From the NCBI GenBank assembly GCA_902780865.1, contig CACZHC010000005.1:1-48750 (forward strand): a stretch of 48,750 nt of DNA, given 5' to 3'. The position numbers and the translations under genes are program-made. The stretch is from an uncultured bacterium. Its GTDB lineage: Bacteria > Verrucomicrobiota > Kiritimatiellia > RFP12 > UBA1067. This document shows, piece by piece, positions 30,164-39,191 of this stretch (positions are counted from its first letter, which is position 1; each line of letters starts with the position of its first letter). The notes below the pieces were generated by a model that saw only the letters and a list, made by a program, of their open reading frames with translations, was not told the origin of the DNA and did not search any database.

Positions 30164-30186
30164 TTGCCGCGGGGAGGGACAAGCCA

Positions 30187-30903
30187 ATGGTCGCGAGCAT
30201 GTTCAGGAAGGACTACGAGCGGATGCTAAGGGAGGGACTATTGCCCACCCTTGACGACATCATCCGCCTGAACGCGCTCGCCGTCCATGCCAAGCTCGCG
30301 GGCCGCCCCTTCTCGCATGCGCACCTCCGGCGCACCGTGTACCTCACGGACTCGATCGAGCTCCGCGAGCCGACAATCGCGCACGACCTCTGGACCGAGC
30401 GCGTGTCGCGCTTCATCGACATGGACGACAACCTGGTCTTCCGGTTCGTGCACGCCTTCGCGCTCTCGCGCGATGCGAAGAAGCTCCCCGACCCGAAGCG
30501 CCCGCAAGTCGTCATCCACGAAGTCTTCCGCTTCGCGAGGAAGTTCGAGCGCGAAGTGACGCGCGACACCCTCGCGGACGCCGTGGACTACGCGCTCTTC
30601 GGCGCGGACTGGAAGAACGGCGAGTTCCCGCCTCCCCGGAAGGACCGCGGCGAATCTGCCGCGCGCGGCGAATCTCCCGCGGTCGGCGTCATGCTCGGGG
30701 CGATCTCGCGGCGACTCCCGCTCACCCTCGACGACATGAAGAGCATGACGGCCGGCGAAGTCGAGGAGGCGACGGCGAACGCAATCGCCGCGGACGGTCA
30801 TCTCGACCCGGACGCCGAGAGGAACGACGCGCTCGGCGACTACTTCGCAGCACGCGCCGAAATCGTTGAACGGCTCAGGAAGGAAAGGAACGAGAAGAAA
30901 TGA
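30187..30903 (+). CDS. Unrecognised tail protein (tail-assembly chaperone position)
   Basis: This 238-aa protein is mostly helical, with YERMLREGLLPTLDDIIRLN, VSRFIDMDDNLVFRFVHAFALSRD and a Glu/Arg-rich end. It includes a short internal repeat RGESAARGESPA (about 157-168). It stands between the tail tube and tape measure genes, where the tail assembly chaperones G/GT lie, but no slippery frameshift site was identified. It overlaps the tape-measure-like gene by ATGA. Confidence 0.5.
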   Translation: MVASMFRKDYERMLREGLLPTLDDIIRLNALAVHAKLAGRPFSHAHLRRTVYLTDSIELREPTIAHDLWTERVSRFIDMDDNLVFRFVHAFALSRDAKKLPDPKRPQVVIHEVFRFARKFEREVTRDTLADAVDYALFGADWKNGEFPPPRKDRGESAARGESPAVGVMLGAISRRLPLTLDDMKSMTAGEVEEATANAIAADGHLDPDAERNDALGDYFAARAEIVERLRKERNEKK

Positions 30904-32342
30904 GCGCCAACGAAATCTACCTGAAGGTCAAGACCCTATTCACCGACACGGCGCTCCCGAAGATAAAGGCGTTCACGGCGAACGTCGCGCGGTCGATGTC
31001 CCAGGCGGGGAAGGCCGTCGCGGGCATCTCCGCGGTGATGGGCGAACTGCCCGGCAAGATGGGCAAGGCGATCAGCGGACTCGGGCGCGTCTGGACCGCG
31101 TTCATGGCGCTCGGTCCGGTCGGCGCGGTAGTCGCGGGAATTGGCGCCGCCTGGGAGCTCGTCGAGGCGAAGATGAAGAAGTCGTGCGACGCTATGGTCG
31201 AGGCGTCGAAGCGCGCACTCGCCGCGGTAGAGGCGAACTTCGCGAAGATGAAGCAGGGCATCCTCGACAATCTCGACAAGTCGCTCAAGTCCGCGACGAC
31301 GGAAGCGCAGCGCACCGCCCGCGCGTTCGAGACGCTTGCCGCGTCCTATCTGAAAGTCGCGGACGCGAAGGGTCAGACGGCCGCCGCGGGCGACTCCGCC
31401 GAAGTCGCGGCTCTCAAGGCCGAGCGCACCGGCGCGATGGCCGCCGCCTCCGAAGGCGCAAGGGCGGGAATCGGCGCGGAGTACGACGTCAAAATAGCGG
31501 AGCGGATCGCGAAGGCGACCGCCGAGAACCACGAGCGCGCCGTCGCGAAGGCAGACGCGGAGGCGGAGCAGGCCGCGGGCCGCCTGAATCTCGCGACGGA
31601 CGCCGAGGCGAAGGCGAAGAAGGCGCTCGCGGAAGCGCAGGAGATGGAGGGCCGCGCGCAGCATGTCCGCGACGAGCAGTTCCGGAAGCAGCTCGCCGCG
31701 AAGCGCGAGGCCGCGGAGCAGGCGCTCTTCGACGCGCAGCAGAAGCGAATCGCCGCGGAGACCGAAGTCGCCGTCGCGAACGAGAAGCAGAAGCAGGCGG
31801 CGCTCGCGCAGGCCGCCGCGCTCAATGACGCATCTGCCGCGGTAGTCCAGGCGAAGCAGACCTACGCCGATCTCGTCCGCGCACAGAAGGAAGCCGCTGC
31901 AGCCGAAGTCGCGCAGAAGGAAGCCGCGGCAAAACGAGCCGCGCTCGAGGGCGAGCAGGGAGATGTCCGCGCGAACCTCGGCGGACTGAACGCCGCCTTC
32001 AACCGGCAGCAGGCGGCAGTCGCCGCGGCAGAGCAGGGCAAGGCGAACGCCTGGGCGCTCTACAAGTCGCCCGAGGCGATGAAGGCGAAGCTCCAAGAGG
32101 AGAAGGAAGAGGCGAAAGCGCAGGCGCGCTTCTCGCGCGACGCCGCGCGTCTGCAGCGCCGCGCGGACTGGCGCACCGCGCGCCTCAGCGCACGCGACGA
32201 AGCGACCCGGCGCATGCTTCTCGCGCAGGAAGAGGCCAAGAAGGAAAAGGCCGAACTCGACCGCATGCGCAAGCACGTCGAGGAGGCGGAGAACCAGCTC
32301 AAGGGAATCGCCCAGACGCTGAACCAGGGCGTCGTGCTATAG
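30900..32342 (+). CDS. Tape-measure-like protein
   Basis: This 480-aa protein has an N-terminal part with hydrophobic segments (SGLGRVWTAFMALGPVGAVVAGIG, split by small residues) and then more than 300 residues of Ala/Glu/Lys/Arg-rich coiled coil, the composition of phage tape measure proteins. The length would set a short tail of roughly 70 nm if the common ratio of 0.15 nm per residue applies. It starts in an ATGA overlap. It could instead be a coiled-coil internal tail protein, but its place agrees. Confidence 0.65.
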   Translation: MSANEIYLKVKTLFTDTALPKIKAFTANVARSMSQAGKAVAGISAVMGELPGKMGKAISGLGRVWTAFMALGPVGAVVAGIGAAWELVEAKMKKSCDAMVEASKRALAAVEANFAKMKQGILDNLDKSLKSATTEAQRTARAFETLAASYLKVADAKGQTAAAGDSAEVAALKAERTGAMAAASEGARAGIGAEYDVKIAERIAKATAENHERAVAKADAEAEQAAGRLNLATDAEAKAKKALAEAQEMEGRAQHVRDEQFRKQLAAKREAAEQALFDAQQKRIAAETEVAVANEKQKQAALAQAAALNDASAAVVQAKQTYADLVRAQKEAAAAEVAQKEAAAKRAALEGEQGDVRANLGGLNAAFNRQQAAVAAAEQGKANAWALYKSPEAMKAKLQEEKEEAKAQARFSRDAARLQRRADWRTARLSARDEATRRMLLAQEEAKKEKAELDRMRKHVEEAENQLKGIAQTLNQGVVL

Positions 32343-32356
32343 GAGGGTAAAAGAAG

Positions 32357-32818
32357 ATGGCACTACTCACATCAGCTTCAGCAGTAGACCGCGTAGTGGA
32401 CGCACACCTCCGCGTCGTCTACGCCCGGCGCCCTATCTACGGCACCTGGACCTACGTGACTCTGAACATCACGACGACCTACACGAAGGCGTGGGAGTAT
32501 TCCCGCGTCGCGACGAAGACCTACCGCTATGTCGGCCTCACCGAGACCGCGGCAAAAGCGAAAGCAGCGGAGCTGAACACGCTCTACACCCGCGCGACGA
32601 AGGTCAGCGAGTGGAACAGTGTCAATGGCGAGTTCGACCATGTCGACGGCGGCGACGTCCCTATGGCGGACATCGTCGTGCAGCTCGACGAAGGCGAGGC
32701 GTATTCCGTCGTCGTCTCCGTCAACGAACAGGACACGCGCATCTCCTTGAGCGCGAGCGAGAGCTTCGCGTCGCTCTTTTCGACCGAAGACCAGAGAACG
32801 TATGACGACGGGGAGTAG
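32357..32818 (+). CDS. Unrecognised 153-aa tail-region protein
   Basis: The protein has aromatic-rich beta strands (YGTWTYVTLNITTTYTKAWEY, split by Thr) and an acidic end (SLFSTEDQRTYDDGE). AGGAGGG gives a strong ribosome site. It follows the tape measure gene, where distal tail or baseplate-like proteins lie. No family recognised. Confidence 0.6.
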   Translation: MALLTSASAVDRVVDAHLRVVYARRPIYGTWTYVTLNITTTYTKAWEYSRVATKTYRYVGLTETAAKAKAAELNTLYTRATKVSEWNSVNGEFDHVDGGDVPMADIVVQLDEGEAYSVVVSVNEQDTRISLSASESFASLFSTEDQRTYDDGE

Positions 32819-32823
32819 AAGAA

Positions 32824-33390
32824 ATGGCGAGACCACCGACAATACAGAAGCTAAAGCACGGGCGGATCCTTTGCGGAGCCGTGTTCCGCTTCCTTGTCGA
32901 GACCTGGAACTGGCTCACGGCCTACGTCGACAACATGAAGGGAGACCTGGACGTCGATCCGAAGAACGGCGTCCTCACAATCGACCGCACGCAGCCCGAC
33001 CACCCCGTAATCCGTCTCAGGAAAGACCGCCTCCCCGCGTCGAAGGTATACATCGGGCCCTTCAACCCGGTCACCGACGCCGACGGCCGCGTCTCGGGCT
33101 TTGAGTACTGCTATTTCCAAGTCGGCGGCAGGACATTTCTCATCGAGGACGTGGAGAACTTCGGCGGCTCCGACTGCATTGTCGCCTTGAAAATCCCCGC
33201 GACGGCCGGCGCAAGCCCCGCGGACGCCGAAGTCGTCACATATTCGGGCGAGAACGCCTACTCTAACCTCTCGGCCGCGCAGGTCAATGAAGCGCATGAA
33301 ATCGTTCCCCTCTTCGTCCTCGACGCGAACAAGCGCGTCGTCGTAGACCTTCGCGCAATTCCGACCTTCCAGCAGGAGGAGGAAATCTGA
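32824..33390 (+). CDS. Unrecognised 188-aa tail-region protein
   Basis: The protein has VFRFLVETWNWLTAYVDNM at the start and then a beta-rich body (VLTIDRTQPDHPVIRL, SGFEYCYFQVGGRTFLIED), ending with ALFVL-like strands before FQQEEEI. Five bases separate it from the gene before; its stop overlaps the next ATG. Similar short proteins before large tail proteins are often baseplate or fibre-attachment proteins. Function unknown. Confidence 0.6.
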   Translation: MARPPTIQKLKHGRILCGAVFRFLVETWNWLTAYVDNMKGDLDVDPKNGVLTIDRTQPDHPVIRLRKDRLPASKVYIGPFNPVTDADGRVSGFEYCYFQVGGRTFLIEDVENFGGSDCIVALKIPATAGASPADAEVVTYSGENAYSNLSAAQVNEAHEIVPLFVLDANKRVVVDLRAIPTFQQEEEI

Positions 33391-36038
33391 TGATGTTCGC
33401 CGCGCTACTCTTCGCCGCCATCATGACGGAAAAGAACGGCACGTTCGCAGACGCGCCGGCGGGCGCGGCAGTCGCCGTCGACTCGCGGTATATCCCGTAC
33501 GGCACCTACACGGGCGGCAACGGCGGGACGGAATACAGGCGAGTCACGACGAACCTCGTCGGCGCGGTCGCCTCGATGATCGACGGCCTCTGGGAGAGGG
33601 TCGCCCTTCCGTATGGATGGCTGCCGGGCGAATATCCTCTCAGGGAATCCGCTCGCGACTCGAAGAGGATCCTCGCGAACGCCATCAACTACTACGGCTC
33701 GGACGATGGCGGACAGGGCCTCCGCAATCCGATCGAGGAGACGCTCGCGAACGGCTACGTCTACGAAACCTGGGAACCCGGCCCAGGCGGCGTCTACACG
33801 TACAAGACGAACGCCGTGCACGCAGGCATCGCGGGATCCGCGCTCAATGGGTTCATCGTCTCGGAGGGGCTTCGCTTTCGCGAGTACGAGCCGGTCCCGA
33901 TTGCCTGGACATCGAGGAAGGCCGAGGACGTCTTCGGCGACCCGGACCCGCCTATCTCGCAGACATGGAGCGCCGAACTCCCATTCCTTCTCAAAGACAC
34001 GAACACATGGCAGAAGGTCTTCTCGTCGTACTCCGCTTATGAATACGACCCGCATATCTTCCAGTCGAACTACGAGGACTTCGTCGCCTGGAATCTCGAC
34101 TACGCGCGCCCGCACATCCGGCGCTGGATGATGGCAGAGCATGTCGACGACCTCTGGGGGAGGGACGTACTCGGCGGCTCGGGCGACGGGGCGGGCACAG
34201 ACCTCGAGGAATGGCTTCGCAAGACCCCGGTCGCGACGAACGCCGTGATGGAGGAAGTGCTGAAAGTCGACCCCGGCTTCGAGTACAACTATCCGCCGGT
34301 CGAGACCGGGAGCTATTGGACAGTGAGCGGACCGCTTGGCAATTTCGAGTTAGGCGCGTTCTACGATTACTCGCCCAGCTTTCTCGGATGGGACAACTGG
34401 GAGGAACCATACCCGACGAACTATTATGTCGAAATCGGCTATAATTTTGACGGCAGCAACTACTCGCTATTGATCTACGACGCGCCGACCGGCGAACAGC
34501 TCTTCTACAGCTACACCATCGCCGACGAAGACGCCGACACCCTCTACTTCGACGGCTACGCGGCATATCGGACGCGCCTCTACAATGACGCCGACGACTT
34601 CGTCCACTGGCGGAACATGACGACGCGCCTCGACTGGAAACGCCTCGCCATCATCGCGCAGCTCGAGCGGCACATGGAGATCACCTACCGCGCGAGGGAG
34701 CGCGAAGACTATCTCCCGCTCTGGGAGTACTTCGTCCGGGCGCACCGCGACTACACCGGCTATCTCCCGATCCACGTGAGAATCGATTACGACGACATCG
34801 CGGAGGCGTATGTCGTCGGCCATAAGCCGAGTCTCTCGCTCGAGTGGGCGAGCTGGACTCTGGACGGCGAATCGATGGAGACGCAGACGAACCGCCTCTC
34901 GGCCTCCTATCCGACCGCGCGCACGATCGTCAACATCGACGGCGCTCTCGTCTCCACCATGTCGTCGCCGATCCACGGCACCTTCGACATCCGCGACGAC
35001 GTGCTGCTGGACGAACTCAAGTTCCTGATGCTGCGAATCGTCAACCCCTTGCCGGCGGGCGCGAAGAAGATCCGCATCGACTTAAATGTCGTCGCGTCGG
35101 GAATCGAGGCCGCGACGATCTTCGTCTGGTACGGTCCCGCCGACGTCAGGAGCTACTCGGCCTACCAGACGCCCATCTACCCTCTCCAAGTCCCGCCGAT
35201 CGAGACGGAGGGCGTCTTCACGCTGCAGCGCGACGACGCGAAGATCGCGCGCGACGTCACGACGGTCGCCAACAACGCGACCCAGGAGTACAAGCTCATG
35301 GGGCGAGACATCCCGGCGGCCTATCCAGACGTGATGTCTGAGACGGCAATCACGAACCTCGAGGCGCACCTCTGGGGAGATGGCTACATCAAGAACATCT
35401 CGCTCCCGACGGTCGAGGTGCGGCTCGCCGCGACGAACGACTACTGGGCGGCCCAGCTTGAGGCGGAGCCGGTGATGCCGTGGCTCGGCACAATCGGAGA
35501 GACGAACGAGGACATCCGCGCCTTTAGGTACCAGTGCGACGTCAAGAACTCCGTCGGGCTCGACAACTCGCGCGGCGACCGGCTTCTCTCGCTTCGCGAC
35601 CTGAACTCCGAGGTGCGGAAGCATTTCAAGAAGTTCGCGGGCCGCGACATCGCGACGGGGCTCGCCGGGCGCGCCGTCTTCAACGCCGCGGAGATTGCGG
35701 CATGCAACAGGGCGATAGAGCAGGCGAACGCCGTTGTCACGCTCCGGAAGAACGTCGAGAGGCAGGCGTGGCTCGAGGCCGAGTTCGACTTCGACAACGG
35801 CTGGAACGAGGGCGACACGGCTGACTTCTGCTATGTCACGTCCGAAGGCACGAACGTCACGCAGCTCATCTACTCCACGACGAACTACGTCTCGCACGCC
35901 TACGGTGAATGGTATGTCGACGTCTCGGCGAGCGCCTATCCCGCGATCACGAACTCAGGGATCCGCGTGGACGGCCACCAGAACCAGCTTATGAAAACCC
36001 TCTGGAAGTTCAAGAACATGAGAGACCCGAACCTATAA
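33390..36038 (+). CDS. Large tail protein (882 aa), function unknown
   Basis: This is the largest structural protein, very rich in Tyr, Trp and Asp/Asn (for example YDYSPSFLGWDNWEEPYPTN and YRAREREDYLPLWEYFVR), as in receptor-binding or baseplate proteins. The first ~12 residues (MMFAALLFAAIM) are hydrophobic but short and not a convincing signal peptide. The C-terminus has a helical stretch (AEIAACNRAIEQANAVVTLR) followed by beta strands. AGGAGGAGG precedes two adjacent ATGs at 33390 and 33393. It is probably the central tail-tip or baseplate protein. No enzymatic motif was seen. Confidence 0.65.
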   Translation: MMFAALLFAAIMTEKNGTFADAPAGAAVAVDSRYIPYGTYTGGNGGTEYRRVTTNLVGAVASMIDGLWERVALPYGWLPGEYPLRESARDSKRILANAINYYGSDDGGQGLRNPIEETLANGYVYETWEPGPGGVYTYKTNAVHAGIAGSALNGFIVSEGLRFREYEPVPIAWTSRKAEDVFGDPDPPISQTWSAELPFLLKDTNTWQKVFSSYSAYEYDPHIFQSNYEDFVAWNLDYARPHIRRWMMAEHVDDLWGRDVLGGSGDGAGTDLEEWLRKTPVATNAVMEEVLKVDPGFEYNYPPVETGSYWTVSGPLGNFELGAFYDYSPSFLGWDNWEEPYPTNYYVEIGYNFDGSNYSLLIYDAPTGEQLFYSYTIADEDADTLYFDGYAAYRTRLYNDADDFVHWRNMTTRLDWKRLAIIAQLERHMEITYRAREREDYLPLWEYFVRAHRDYTGYLPIHVRIDYDDIAEAYVVGHKPSLSLEWASWTLDGESMETQTNRLSASYPTARTIVNIDGALVSTMSSPIHGTFDIRDDVLLDELKFLMLRIVNPLPAGAKKIRIDLNVVASGIEAATIFVWYGPADVRSYSAYQTPIYPLQVPPIETEGVFTLQRDDAKIARDVTTVANNATQEYKLMGRDIPAAYPDVMSETAITNLEAHLWGDGYIKNISLPTVEVRLAATNDYWAAQLEAEPVMPWLGTIGETNEDIRAFRYQCDVKNSVGLDNSRGDRLLSLRDLNSEVRKHFKKFAGRDIATGLAGRAVFNAAEIAACNRAIEQANAVVTLRKNVERQAWLEAEFDFDNGWNEGDTADFCYVTSEGTNVTQLIYSTTNYVSHAYGEWYVDVSASAYPAITNSGIRVDGHQNQLMKTLWKFKNMRDPNL

Positions 36039-36052
36039 GAGAGGAGACGCCA

Positions 36053-36643
36053 ATGAAGATAGACCTCACACATCAGATCGCGGAAAACCCGCTCTTCCCC
36101 GCCGGGCCTTTAGTCGGCTATTCCGGCTCGTCCGTCCTCGCCGAGCTTTGCGGCGTGCCCGCGGCCCTCGGAGGCGGCACCGTCGCAGGCGTCGCGGTCT
36201 CGCTCACCCTTCCCGACGGCATACCCGTCACGGCGCCCGCCGAGAAGGTCGGCAGCGAATGGCACGTCCTCTTCGCCGCGGCGAACTTCACCTGCTACGG
36301 CGTGACGCGCCGCGGGTTCAAGGCGGTCGCGACCATCCAGCGCGACAACGGGACCATCTTCCCGTACACGCTCGGCATCGGCAACCTCCGAATCGACCCG
36401 GGCACGCCCGACGCGCAGCCGGGCGACCCGATGAAGAACTACGTCGTCAAGGGCGACGAAGTCTACCTCAAGTCGCAGATGGTCGGAGACGTCCAGCACT
36501 ACGTCAAGCAGGTCATGGAGTACGACGCCGAGATCGGCTGGGGCGCGAGCTGGATCGGCGACTACATCCTCGTCGACGGCGAGTTCGTCGACGGCACTCC
36601 GGAGCCGACAACGGGGGAGGAAGATCCCAATGACGCGGTCTAA
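36053..36643 (+). CDS. Unrecognised 196-aa tail-fibre-region protein
   Basis: The protein lacks a signal peptide (MKIDLTHQIAENPLFPAG) and is beta-rich in its first half (AGVAVSLTLPDGIPVTAP, WHVLFAAANFTCYGVTRRG). A Pro/Asp turn and a helical piece (YLKSQMVGDVQHYVKQVME) follow. GAGGAGACG gives a ribosome site. The layout suggests an adaptor between the tail tip and the exported-type proteins encoded next; the function is not known. Confidence 0.6.
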   Translation: MKIDLTHQIAENPLFPAGPLVGYSGSSVLAELCGVPAALGGGTVAGVAVSLTLPDGIPVTAPAEKVGSEWHVLFAAANFTCYGVTRRGFKAVATIQRDNGTIFPYTLGIGNLRIDPGTPDAQPGDPMKNYVVKGDEVYLKSQMVGDVQHYVKQVMEYDAEIGWGASWIGDYILVDGEFVDGTPEPTTGEEDPNDAV

Positions 36644-36965
36644 GCTCATAGCATGCGCCGCGGCGCTTCTGCCGCTCGCCGCGTGCGCCATCACGGCGAC
36701 GAAGGAATACGTCGACCGGCAGGACGGCAAAAACGCCGTCGCCGCGACGAACCTCGTGACGTCCGCGACGAACGCCATCGCAGCCGCGACCGCCCAGGCG
36801 ATCGCGTCGAAGGCCGACGCCGAGAAGACCGTCACGATCAACACGGGCGCAGGCGCGACGAACCTCGTCGTGCGGCCCGTCTACGCCAACGTCAATCTGG
36901 TCATCCGCGAGTGCGAGACGGCCAACGGACAGAAACAATACCGCCTAATCAAGAAGGAAGACTGA
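36630..36965 (+). CDS. Lipoprotein-like protein with coiled coil
   Basis: This 111-aa protein has an N-terminal signal with the lipobox LAAC (C19), then KEYVDRQDGKNAVAATNLV and an Ala-rich helical stretch (SATNAIAAATAQAIASKADA), typical of the trimeric stalks of tail fibres. It ends in a small beta part. A lipobox would predict processing by signal peptidase II and anchoring to a membrane, unlike a virion protein. It overlaps the previous gene by 14 bp. Confidence 0.6.
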   Translation: MTRSKLIACAAALLPLAACAITATKEYVDRQDGKNAVAATNLVTSATNAIAAATAQAIASKADAEKTVTINTGAGATNLVVRPVYANVNLVIRECETANGQKQYRLIKKED

Positions 36966-36966
36966 C

Positions 36967-37908
36967 ATGAAGAAACTACTCACAATCGTCGCGGCGTCCG
37001 TTGCGCTCGCCGCCACCGCCGCCGACACGGACGTCGGCGCGCTCATCACCGCGTCCAACATCGAGGACGTCGCCGCTGTCGAGAACCTCACCGGCGCGAA
37101 CGCCGGCAAGGCGACCGTCACGATCAAGAACAACTCGGGAACCGCGAACGCCGTCACCGTCTACAACTCCGCGACGATGGACACCGCCCTCTCCGGCAAG
37201 GCGTCGACCGGCGATGTCACCGCGCTGCAGACGCGCGCCACCGCGCTCGAAACGGCGACGAACAACCTGACGACAGCAGTCGCAACGGCGCAGTCCACGG
37301 CGAACGGCAAGGTCAGCAAGTCGGGCGACACGATGTCCGGGGCGCTGCACTTCGGAAGCGAAGACAACGGCGTCACCCTAAGCTCGGGCGAAATCAAGCT
37401 GAGCGACAAGGACGGAAACCACGTCGAATCGCTGAGCCTGGACTACGAATCCATCACCAAGAAGTACGACTCGTCCTCCTGGATGATTTACGTCCCAAAT
37501 AAGGCCGGCACCTTCGCCCTCACTTCCGACATCCTGACGCAGTTCCCCTACACGGCGATCACGAACGCGCCGTGGATAACAACCTGGACGGAGACCGACC
37601 CGACCGTCCCCTCCTGGGCAAAGGCGGCCTCGAAGCCCTCCTACAACTTCAGCGAAATCGGCTCGAAGCCCTCGACCATTTCCGGCTACGGCATCACCGA
37701 CGCGAAGATTGCGAACGGCACGATCACGCTCGGCGCGAACTCCATCACGCCGCTCACGAGCTACACGGAAACCGACCCGACCGCGCTGAAGCCCTCGCAG
37801 CTCAAGGTCAACGGGACCGCCATGACCACGGCGAGCGCCGCGGTCGAGCTCGGCCAGTACTACATCAAAACCGTCGACGGCAAGCCCCACCTCTTCCTCA
37901 GGAACTAA
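36967..37908 (+). CDS. Tail-fibre-like protein with an N-terminal signal peptide
   Basis: The 313-aa protein starts with a signal peptide (MKKLLTIVAASVALAATA, cleavage before ADTDVG). A coiled region (ALQTRATALETATNNLTTAV) and the tail-fibre hallmarks SKSGDTMSGAL (~118-128) and KPSTISGYGITDA (~234-246) follow, together with TSYTETDPTA-type repeats. These last motifs occur in caudoviral long tail fibres. A Sec signal on such a protein is unusual, because virion proteins assemble in the cytoplasm. The mature start ADTDVGALIT is shared with the next protein. A ribosome site AAGGAAG lies upstream. Confidence 0.75.
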   Translation: MKKLLTIVAASVALAATAADTDVGALITASNIEDVAAVENLTGANAGKATVTIKNNSGTANAVTVYNSATMDTALSGKASTGDVTALQTRATALETATNNLTTAVATAQSTANGKVSKSGDTMSGALHFGSEDNGVTLSSGEIKLSDKDGNHVESLSLDYESITKKYDSSSWMIYVPNKAGTFALTSDILTQFPYTAITNAPWITTWTETDPTVPSWAKAASKPSYNFSEIGSKPSTISGYGITDAKIANGTITLGANSITPLTSYTETDPTALKPSQLKVNGTAMTTASAAVELGQYYIKTVDGKPHLFLRN

Positions 37909-37911
37909 ACC

Positions 37912-38607
37912 ATGAAGCGATTCGCCCTTATCTTCGCAGTCGCCGCGGCGTATCTGCCGCGGGCGGGCCTTGCCGACACCGATGTGGGCGAGCTCGTCAC
38001 GCGCGTCTCGCCGACCGGCTACGTCGCCTACACGAACGTCGTCGCGCGGCCGACGAACGGCTCCGCGGCGTATGTCCGCGTCACATCCGCCGCGACCCTC
38101 TCCGCCGACTCCGCGAACTGGCCCGACGGATCCTCCGTCCTCGCGGTCGTGGTCCCGGCGGGCACGTACTCCGTCGCGAACTCGCTGCAGCTCGTCGGGT
38201 ACGGCGTCTGGCCGACCAACGCCTTCCAGATGGTCGCGTGGCGTCTCGGGGGAACCGTCCGCTGCAACGTCATCAGCGAATTTGCCGCGGCGCCCACTGT
38301 CACGTTCGGCTCCGACGGCCCCGCGCCGCTGCGCGCGCCCGTCGGCTGGACCTACCTCGACGCGCCCATATCGTACCAGGCGAACGGGAACTCGGTCGAT
38401 GTAATCCTGGACGCGGGCGACACGTTCGCCGTCTCGTCGACCGGCTGGGTCGACGGGCAGTCGATGCTCGTCGCCGTCCATCCGCTCGGCGCGTACTCCG
38501 TCGCCTCGGACATCCGTCTCGTCGGGTACGGCTCGTGGCCGACCACCGACTTCTACGCCGTAGTCTGGCGCGTCGGCAACATCTTCTACGTCAACTTAGT
38601 CAAGTGA
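37912..38607 (+). CDS. Exported protein with an internal duplication
   Basis: This 231-aa protein has a signal peptide (MKRFALIFAVAAAYLPRAGL) and a mature start ADTDVGELVT close to that of the preceding protein. It contains two related ~58-aa units (about 62-120 and 171-229). Each has a W-x-DG-x-S/Q-x-L-x-V start, a GxYSVA turn, LVGYGxWPT and a closing VxWRxG strand. The units look like a carbohydrate- or surface-binding beta domain. It starts four bases after the previous stop. Function unknown. Confidence 0.7.
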   Translation: MKRFALIFAVAAAYLPRAGLADTDVGELVTRVSPTGYVAYTNVVARPTNGSAAYVRVTSAATLSADSANWPDGSSVLAVVVPAGTYSVANSLQLVGYGVWPTNAFQMVAWRLGGTVRCNVISEFAAAPTVTFGSDGPAPLRAPVGWTYLDAPISYQANGNSVDVILDAGDTFAVSSTGWVDGQSMLVAVHPLGAYSVASDIRLVGYGSWPTTDFYAVVWRVGNIFYVNLVK

Positions 38608-38617
38608 AAGGAACAAC

Positions 38618-39190
38618 ATGAAAAAGACACTCGCCATTTTTGCCATCGCCGCGGCGCTCTGCGCATCCGCTGCCGACAAGTTCATCTACTCGAACGACGG
38701 GCAGACCGTCGGCTCTTCGCCGCGCGAGCTCCCGACCCAGGGCGTCTCGCGCACGACCGGCAAGGTGGTAGTCGGCCTCCTCTCACTCGACGACGCCGCA
38801 CGCGCCGATTGCGGCTGGTACAGGATAGTCACGACCGAGCACCCCGCGGCGCAGTCGAACGAGTACTACACCGTCACCGGCTACAGCTTCACGAACTACA
38901 CGGCGCAAACCGTCTGGACTTGCAAGTGGCGCAAGGTGACGCCGACGAAGTACTCGAAGCTCGCCATCATCACGGCGCTCAAGACCGTGAACGGCGCGGC
39001 CGGGGACGCGAACGCGTGGATCTCCGTAAAGAAGGCGATCGAGGCAGCGGACCTCATGGATGAGTGGAACGCCTGCACGTATCTCGCGACGGACAACGCG
39101 CTCTTCACTGCGCTCAAGGCGCAGGCGTCGGCCATCACCGGGATGTCCGACGCGCAGATCGAGGAACTTCTCAAGAACTGCATCTACTAA
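38618..39190 (+). CDS. Exported protein of the tail-fibre region
   Basis: This 190-aa protein has a signal peptide (MKKTLAIFAIAAALCASA, cleavage before ADKFIY), a beta-rich first half (SRTTGKVVVGLLSL, YYTVTGYSFTNYTAQTVWTC) and a helical second half (KYSKLAIITALKTVNGAAGD, QIEELLKNCIY). The C-terminal part resembles small tail-fibre-associated or chaperone-like helical domains in general layout only. GAAAGGAAC precedes the ATG. Confidence 0.65.
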   Translation: MKKTLAIFAIAAALCASAADKFIYSNDGQTVGSSPRELPTQGVSRTTGKVVVGLLSLDDAARADCGWYRIVTTEHPAAQSNEYYTVTGYSFTNYTAQTVWTCKWRKVTPTKYSKLAIITALKTVNGAAGDANAWISVKKAIEAADLMDEWNACTYLATDNALFTALKAQASAITGMSDAQIEELLKNCIY

Positions 39191-39191
39191 A

